From Haloplanus litoreus (GTDB lineage: Archaea > Halobacteriota > Halobacteria > Halobacteriales > Haloferacaceae), in assembly GCF_042677945.1 (NCBI RefSeq), contig NZ_JBHUDN010000001.1: 64,000 nt of DNA; one strand, given 5' to 3'. The translations under genes were made by a program, and so were the position numbers. The notes under the pieces are model-generated. The model did not search any database, was not told the origin of the DNA, and saw only the letters and a program-made list of their open reading frames with translations. Shown in pieces: positions 60,215-64,000 of the stretch (positions are counted from its first letter, which is position 1; each line of letters begins with the position of its first letter).

Positions 60215-61933
60215 ATGGACTCGCAAACGATCATCAGGGGGGATGTACGCGTCGAACGGACGGTCGTGCCGGCGGACGCGTCCGGGCCGACGGAGTTCCC
60301 CGACCAGTGGCACGTCAGACTGACCGTCTCTTCGGAACACGACTTCCCCGTCGTCGTACGAGTCTGCGATCGGCTACCGTCGGCTCTCGGCGCACCGAAC
60401 GTCGCGCTCCCGCCGGACGAGGGCGAGGAGCGGTGGACGGTCGACACCGACACCGTCACCTGTCGGACCGTCGTGCAACCCGGCGACAGCACGGTGGCGA
60501 CCTATCTGTTGCACACCGACGCCACCGACGAGGCGGCCCTAGTCGGAGCCACGGCTATCGAGACCGTACAGCCCGTCGATCCGACCGCGATGGAAATCGA
60601 CGCGTCGGCCAACTGGGAGCCTGCAGCCGATCACGTCGGGAAGGCACACGGCGAGATCCGAACGCCGGACGGTGCCGCGGCCACGACGGGACTGGGGAAC
60701 GGACACGCGGCGGCGTCCGACGGGGAGGGGATCGAGTCGATCCTGCGTTTCGAGACGAGCGAGCGGGCGGCCGCCGAGAGCGATTTTCTCGTCCCCCGCG
60801 GGGCCGACACCGATCCCCTCGTCTCCATCGTCATGCCGACGATGAACGAGGAGGCGGGGATTCGGGAGTGTATCGAGCGGGCGACGACCGCACTCGAGAT
60901 GCTCGGTCTCCCCGGGGAGATCATCGTAAGCGACAGTTCCGACGACCGGACACCGGAGATCGCGGCCGAACTGGGCGCGCACGTCGTGACGCCGGACGGG
61001 GCGGGGTACGGCTACGCCTACCGGTACGGCTTCGAGCGGGTGCGTGGCGAGTTCGTCGTCATCGGCGACGCGGACACGACGTACGACTTCGAGGAGCTAC
61101 CGAAGCTGTTCGAATGTCTGCAACGGACCGGGGCCGACATGGTGATGGGGAGCCGCCTGGAGGGAGAGATCACCCCCGGAGCGATGCCCGCACTCCACCA
61201 GTACGTGGGCAACCCCTTGCTGACGAAGTTCCTCAACGCGTTCTACGATGCCGGGGTGAGCGACGCACACAGCGGGTTCCGGGTGATCAAACGCGACGCG
61301 CTGGACCGTCTCGACCTCCAGTCGGACGGAATGGAGTTCGCCAGCGAGATGATCATGCAGGCGGCCGAGCGAGGGCTTCGGATCGAGGAGGTACCGATCG
61401 TCTACCACCGCCGCGAAGGGGAGGCCACGCTCGACAGCTTCCGCGACGGGTGGCGCCACGTTCGGTTCATGTTGCTCAACGCACCCGGCTACCTGTTCAC
61501 CGGGCCGGCCATCGGTCTCGGCATCGTCGGCGTCGTCATGATGCTCCTCTCGCTCCTGAACCGACCGTTCGCGGGGATCCACTTCGGACAGCACACCATG
61601 ATCGCCGGGAGCCTCGTGGTGATCCTCGGCTACCAGGTCGGGAGTCTCGGCCTGTTCAGCGCCGTCGCAGCGGAGCCGATCCGCTCCCCGCGCGATCCGG
61701 TCACGAAGCTGATCACGGATCGATTCCAACTCGAACACGGAACGACGCTGGGCCTCGGCCTGTTCAGCGCCGGTGCCCTCTACACGACGGTCCTCGTCGT
61801 GCAGTGGGTGCGGAGCGGTTACACCGAACTGCCCATCGTTCCGGTGAACATGCTCGCGTTCACCGTTCTCGTCCTCGGCGCCCAGACCGTGTTCTACTCG
61901 TTTTTCCTCAGCCTACTCGCGGGGTCGAGATAG
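60215..61933 (+). CDS. GT2 glycosyltransferase with N-terminal beta domain
   Basis: 572 residues. Residues 1-190 are a beta-rich domain (segments WHVRLTVSSEHDFPVVVRVCDRL, STVATYLLHTDATDEAALVG), not part of ordinary GT2 enzymes. Residues 205-420 are the GT2 domain: SIVMPTMNEEAGIRECI, DSSDDRTPEIAA, DADTTYD (near 290) and the HSGFRVIKRDALDRL region. Four C-terminal membrane segments follow, as in polyprenyl-phosphate hexose synthases. It probably makes dolichyl-phosphate sugars for surface glycans. Confidence 0.88.
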   Translation: MDSQTIIRGDVRVERTVVPADASGPTEFPDQWHVRLTVSSEHDFPVVVRVCDRLPSALGAPNVALPPDEGEERWTVDTDTVTCRTVVQPGDSTVATYLLHTDATDEAALVGATAIETVQPVDPTAMEIDASANWEPAADHVGKAHGEIRTPDGAAATTGLGNGHAAASDGEGIESILRFETSERAAAESDFLVPRGADTDPLVSIVMPTMNEEAGIRECIERATTALEMLGLPGEIIVSDSSDDRTPEIAAELGAHVVTPDGAGYGYAYRYGFERVRGEFVVIGDADTTYDFEELPKLFECLQRTGADMVMGSRLEGEITPGAMPALHQYVGNPLLTKFLNAFYDAGVSDAHSGFRVIKRDALDRLDLQSDGMEFASEMIMQAAERGLRIEEVPIVYHRREGEATLDSFRDGWRHVRFMLLNAPGYLFTGPAIGLGIVGVVMMLLSLLNRPFAGIHFGQHTMIAGSLVVILGYQVGSLGLFSAVAAEPIRSPRDPVTKLITDRFQLEHGTTLGLGLFSAGALYTTVLVVQWVRSGYTELPIVPVNMLAFTVLVLGAQTVFYSFFLSLLAGSR

Positions 61934-62058
61934 CCCGGCGTCGGGTTGGGGGAATCGGCCGTAGGTCGGCGGGTAAGCAGTGCTTAATGAGCGGCGACAG
62001 CGCCCGCGGCCGTGTAACGAGCGCATAACTATGCCTCGGTGACCCGACCGGTCGGGAT

Positions 62059-62199
62059 ATGGGACGCTATCCGCGAACGGTACGCGACGCCCGCATCAAA
62101 TGTATCCCGTGTAACGCGCCGGTCACCAGAACGGTCGAAGGGAGGTACGTCTGCGTCGAGTGCGGGGACGCACCGATCAGCGGGCGCGGCGAGACGTGA
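62059..62199 (+). CDS. Short zinc-ribbon protein
   Basis: 46 residues. Two Cys pairs: CIPC at residues 15-18 and CVEC at 32-35, separated by NAPVTRTVEGRYV, the form of a rubredoxin-like zinc ribbon. Basic N-terminus (GRYPRTVRDARIK). Begins ATG at 62059. It lies between GT2 and the YdjM-like gene, with its stop three bases before that convergent gene. Function unknown, but the compact coding frame and zinc site make it likely real. Confidence 0.7.
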   Translation: MGRYPRTVRDARIKCIPCNAPVTRTVEGRYVCVECGDAPISGRGET

Positions 62200-62202
62200 G
62201 CG

Positions 62203-62805
62203 TCACCGCTCCGGCGCCCGCACCGTACGCTGCCGTCGTCGGGAGACCAGCCGCCACAGCGTCTTGACGCCGGGGAACCCGTCGAGCGCCCAGATACCGA
62301 ACAGGACGACCACGAGCACGAGCTGGATCCCGAATCCGCCGGTGAGCAGCGTCGCGGGGGAGGACTGAAGCGTCTGTAAGTGGGCCAGCCACGCGTCGAC
62401 GTGGTCGAACAAACTGTCCTTCGGGTAGGTCGGCGTGGGGAACAGCGGCCAGAGGAGAAACGCCGCTTGCCCGAACTCGCCGGCGAGGAGCGACCGCCAC
62501 GTGTCCGCAAGGAGGTGGGAGTACAGACCGAGCGAGAACGCGCCCGCCAGTTCGCGACGGTCGTACCGGTGGGCGACGAACGCGACGAGCACGCAGACGG
62601 CGGTGACGGTCAGCAACGAGTGCCCGATGCCGCGGCCGTCGAACACGTCGAACCACCAGTTGAGGGGTTTGTCGACGAGATCGGGGAGTTGCGTGGCGAC
62701 GGCGAGCACGAGCGTCGGCGCTCCGTCGGGCGCCCGGTGCCCTCGCACCCGCGTCACGACGGTGTAGACGAGGTATCCGATCGCGAGGTGGCCCCAGGGC
62801 ATCAT
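62203..62805 (-). CDS. Membrane-bound metal-dependent hydrolase (YdjM-like)
   Basis: 200 residues. Starts MMPWGHLAIGYLVY with the His (GHLAIGY) of the YdjM family, followed by QLPDLVDKP and GRGIGHSLL and GLYSHLLADTW metal-ligand segments. Four or five membrane spans. Predicted metal-dependent hydrolase of the membrane, substrate unknown. ATG at 62805; second Met at 62802 is an alternative. Confidence 0.85.
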   Translation of the reverse strand: MMPWGHLAIGYLVYTVVTRVRGHRAPDGAPTLVLAVATQLPDLVDKPLNWWFDVFDGRGIGHSLLTVTAVCVLVAFVAHRYDRRELAGAFSLGLYSHLLADTWRSLLAGEFGQAAFLLWPLFPTPTYPKDSLFDHVDAWLAHLQTLQSSPATLLTGGFGIQLVLVVVLFGIWALDGFPGVKTLWRLVSRRRQRTVRAPER

Positions 62806-62885
62806 GTTACTGGTTCGTCAGTAACGTCGGAGCGTAGTAAGGGTCCCGGCTCCGGCGGAACGGTGCCGGCGTGGACGGAGACCGG

Positions 62886-64000
62886 CTACCACTGACCCGT
62901 GATGGCCCGCCTGTAGGCCGACGTCGCCTGCGAGGCCACAGTGTCCCAGTCGTAGCGTTCGGCCCGTTCGGTCGGATCTCCCGGAGGACGCGCCCCGCGG
63001 AGCACCGCATCGAGCGTCTCCGACAGCGCGTCGACGGTCGGATCGACCAGGAAGCCGGCCTCGCCGATGGCCTCGTCGGCCGCGGAGTCGGGGTGGTCCG
63101 CCGCGACGACGGCACAGTCGGCGGCCATCGCCTCGGCGAACGTGATGCCGAAGCCCTCGCGGGTAGAGGGTGAGACGAAGGCCGTCGCGGCGGCCATGTG
63201 CCCGAGAACGTCGTCGTAGTCGTCGAGAAAACCGAGGAAGTCGACCCGCTCGGCGTGGGACAGTCGGCTGGCCCGTCGCCGAAGCCGTTCACGCTCCGGA
63301 CCGTCACCGACGATTCCCAGGGTCACGTCGTGTTCGGCCGCCACCCCGTCGAAGGCGTCGAGCAACAGTGCGACGTTCTTGTTCCGGGTCAGCCTCCCGA
63401 CGAACAACACGTCGTAGCCCGTCGCCCCTTCGGGGAGCGTGGCCCTGCGAATTCGCGCGACGTCGATCCCGTTGGGGACGACCGCGATCTCGCTCCGGGG
63501 CGGACCGATCCGCGCGAGACCGTCGGCAGTTCCCTCGGAGACGGCGATCGGATACTGTGGGACGCGGGCGGTGACGCGTTCGACGAGTTTGCCGCCGAGG
63601 GCGAGGCGGCCGAGGTAGTCCTCCCAGTGCTCGCACCACACTTCGTGCCACGTCGTCACCACCGGTGTCTCGGTGCCGAGACTCGCGAGCGTGGCGGCGA
63701 GAACCGGGAAGTAGGGGAACACGGAGACGACGAGGAGGTCGTGATCGTGCCGCGCCGATCCGGCTCTGAGTGGACGGACGAGCCGAGCACCGAAGTCGAT
63801 GGCTTCGGTGATCGAACGTCGGTCCCCGGTGTAGAGGTCGGTCTCGGCGGCGACCGCACGGAGGGTCATCCCCTCGTGAGTCGTCTCGGGGGGGCCGTCC
63901 CAGAAGTGACGGGCGTACACCGTGACGTCGTGTCCGTCGGCGGCGAGTCGGGTTCCGATCTCGTGAACGCGCTTTTGCGCACCGCCTTCGACGAACGGGT
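62886..64000 (-). CDS. GT4 glycosyltransferase (partial, 5' end outside window)
   Basis: At least 371 residues are visible. The reading frame is open to the window edge: before the GTG at 63920 the chain continues upstream with PFVEGGAQKRVHEIGTRLAADGH, the usual GT4 N-terminus, so the annotated start would be false. C-terminal GT4 marks: VGRLTRNKNVALLLDAFD, SPSTREGFGITFAEAMAAD, PDSAADEAIG. Likely works on cell-surface glycans with the GT2 gene. Confidence 0.92.
   Translation of the reverse strand, partial: PFVEGGAQKRVHEIGTRLAADGHDVTVYARHFWDGPPETTHEGMTLRAVAAETDLYTGDRRSITEAIDFGARLVRPLRAGSARHDHDLLVVSVFPYFPVLAATLASLGTETPVVTTWHEVWCEHWEDYLGRLALGGKLVERVTARVPQYPIAVSEGTADGLARIGPPRSEIAVVPNGIDVARIRRATLPEGATGYDVLFVGRLTRNKNVALLLDAFDGVAAEHDVTLGIVGDGPERERLRRRASRLSHAERVDFLGFLDDYDDVLGHMAAATAFVSPSTREGFGITFAEAMAADCAVVAADHPDSAADEAIGEAGFLVDPTVDALSETLDAVLRGARPPGDPTERAERYDWDTVASQATSAYRRAITGQW

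Noticed and set aside
1..64000. CRISPR array or insertion sequences
   Set aside because: I saw no regularly spaced direct repeats and no transposase in any frame.

Overview
The window is chromosomal DNA of an extremely halophilic archaeon (class Halobacteria). The evidence is a very GC-rich sequence, strongly acidic proteins, archaeal information-processing genes (RFC, Orc1/Cdc6, PCNA, RadA, TFB, PolD large subunit), a PreQ0/queuosine-precursor type transporter, twin-arginine/lipobox secretion signals and a fused double TatC typical of haloarchaea. Many genes carry a TATA-like or T-rich element 25-30 bases before the start codon, so many mRNAs are probably leaderless. The genus cannot be fixed from sequence alone. 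I found no rRNA, convincing tRNA, insertion sequence, prophage or CRISPR array.

Layout. 1-14 kb: haem-globin transducer, RFC small subunit, a SAMP2-like ubiquitin domain fused to a GNAT acetyltransferase, phosphohexomutase, GIY-YIG protein, small zinc fingers, LarB, a histone-fold protein, RpiA, an SDR, a PQQ-type propeller lipoprotein, Orc1/Cdc6 and a MutS-like ATPase. 14-26 kb: LarE, a histidine phosphatase, divergent tatC and double tatC, a glycerate 2-kinase/enolase-like operon, an RHH regulator coupled to a queuosine-precursor transporter, RlmE, two HTH regulators and PCNA. 26-35 kb: a lipoprotein with two HiPIP-like modules, TFB, a SufU-like scaffold, DUF1641 plus an FAD oxidoreductase, RadA, PspAB-HtpX and NMD3. 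35-44 kb: an XPD/DinG-like Fe-S helicase, several haloarchaea-only small proteins, an NmrA-like SDR, a PHP protein and a DedA membrane protein. 44-51.4 kb: tetrapyrrole genes hemB, hemL, hemC and hemD, interrupted by an ammonium transporter fused to PII and by a nitrilase homologue lacking its catalytic cysteine. 51.4-64 kb: a DHH (RecJ-like) phosphoesterase, a pilin-anchored polymer-forming surface protein, NifU-type protein, PPC protein, PolD large subunit and glycosyltransferases, the last cut by the window end.

How the genes fit together. Replication and repair genes are frequent (RFC, Orc, MutS-like, PCNA, RadA, helicase, RecJ-like, PolD). hemB-hemL-hemC-hemD supply 5-aminolevulinate to uroporphyrinogen III. 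LarB and LarE are two of the enzymes of nickel-pincer nucleotide synthesis, but no LarC or LarA is present. The most unusual items are the tandem HiPIP lipoprotein, the enolase paralogue missing both catalytic histidines and coupled to glycerate kinase, the SAMP2-GNAT fusion, the Cys-less nitrilase homologue, and the Amt-PII fusion preceded by an overlapping 26-codon ORF. DUF family numbers in the entries are recalled from memory, not looked up.
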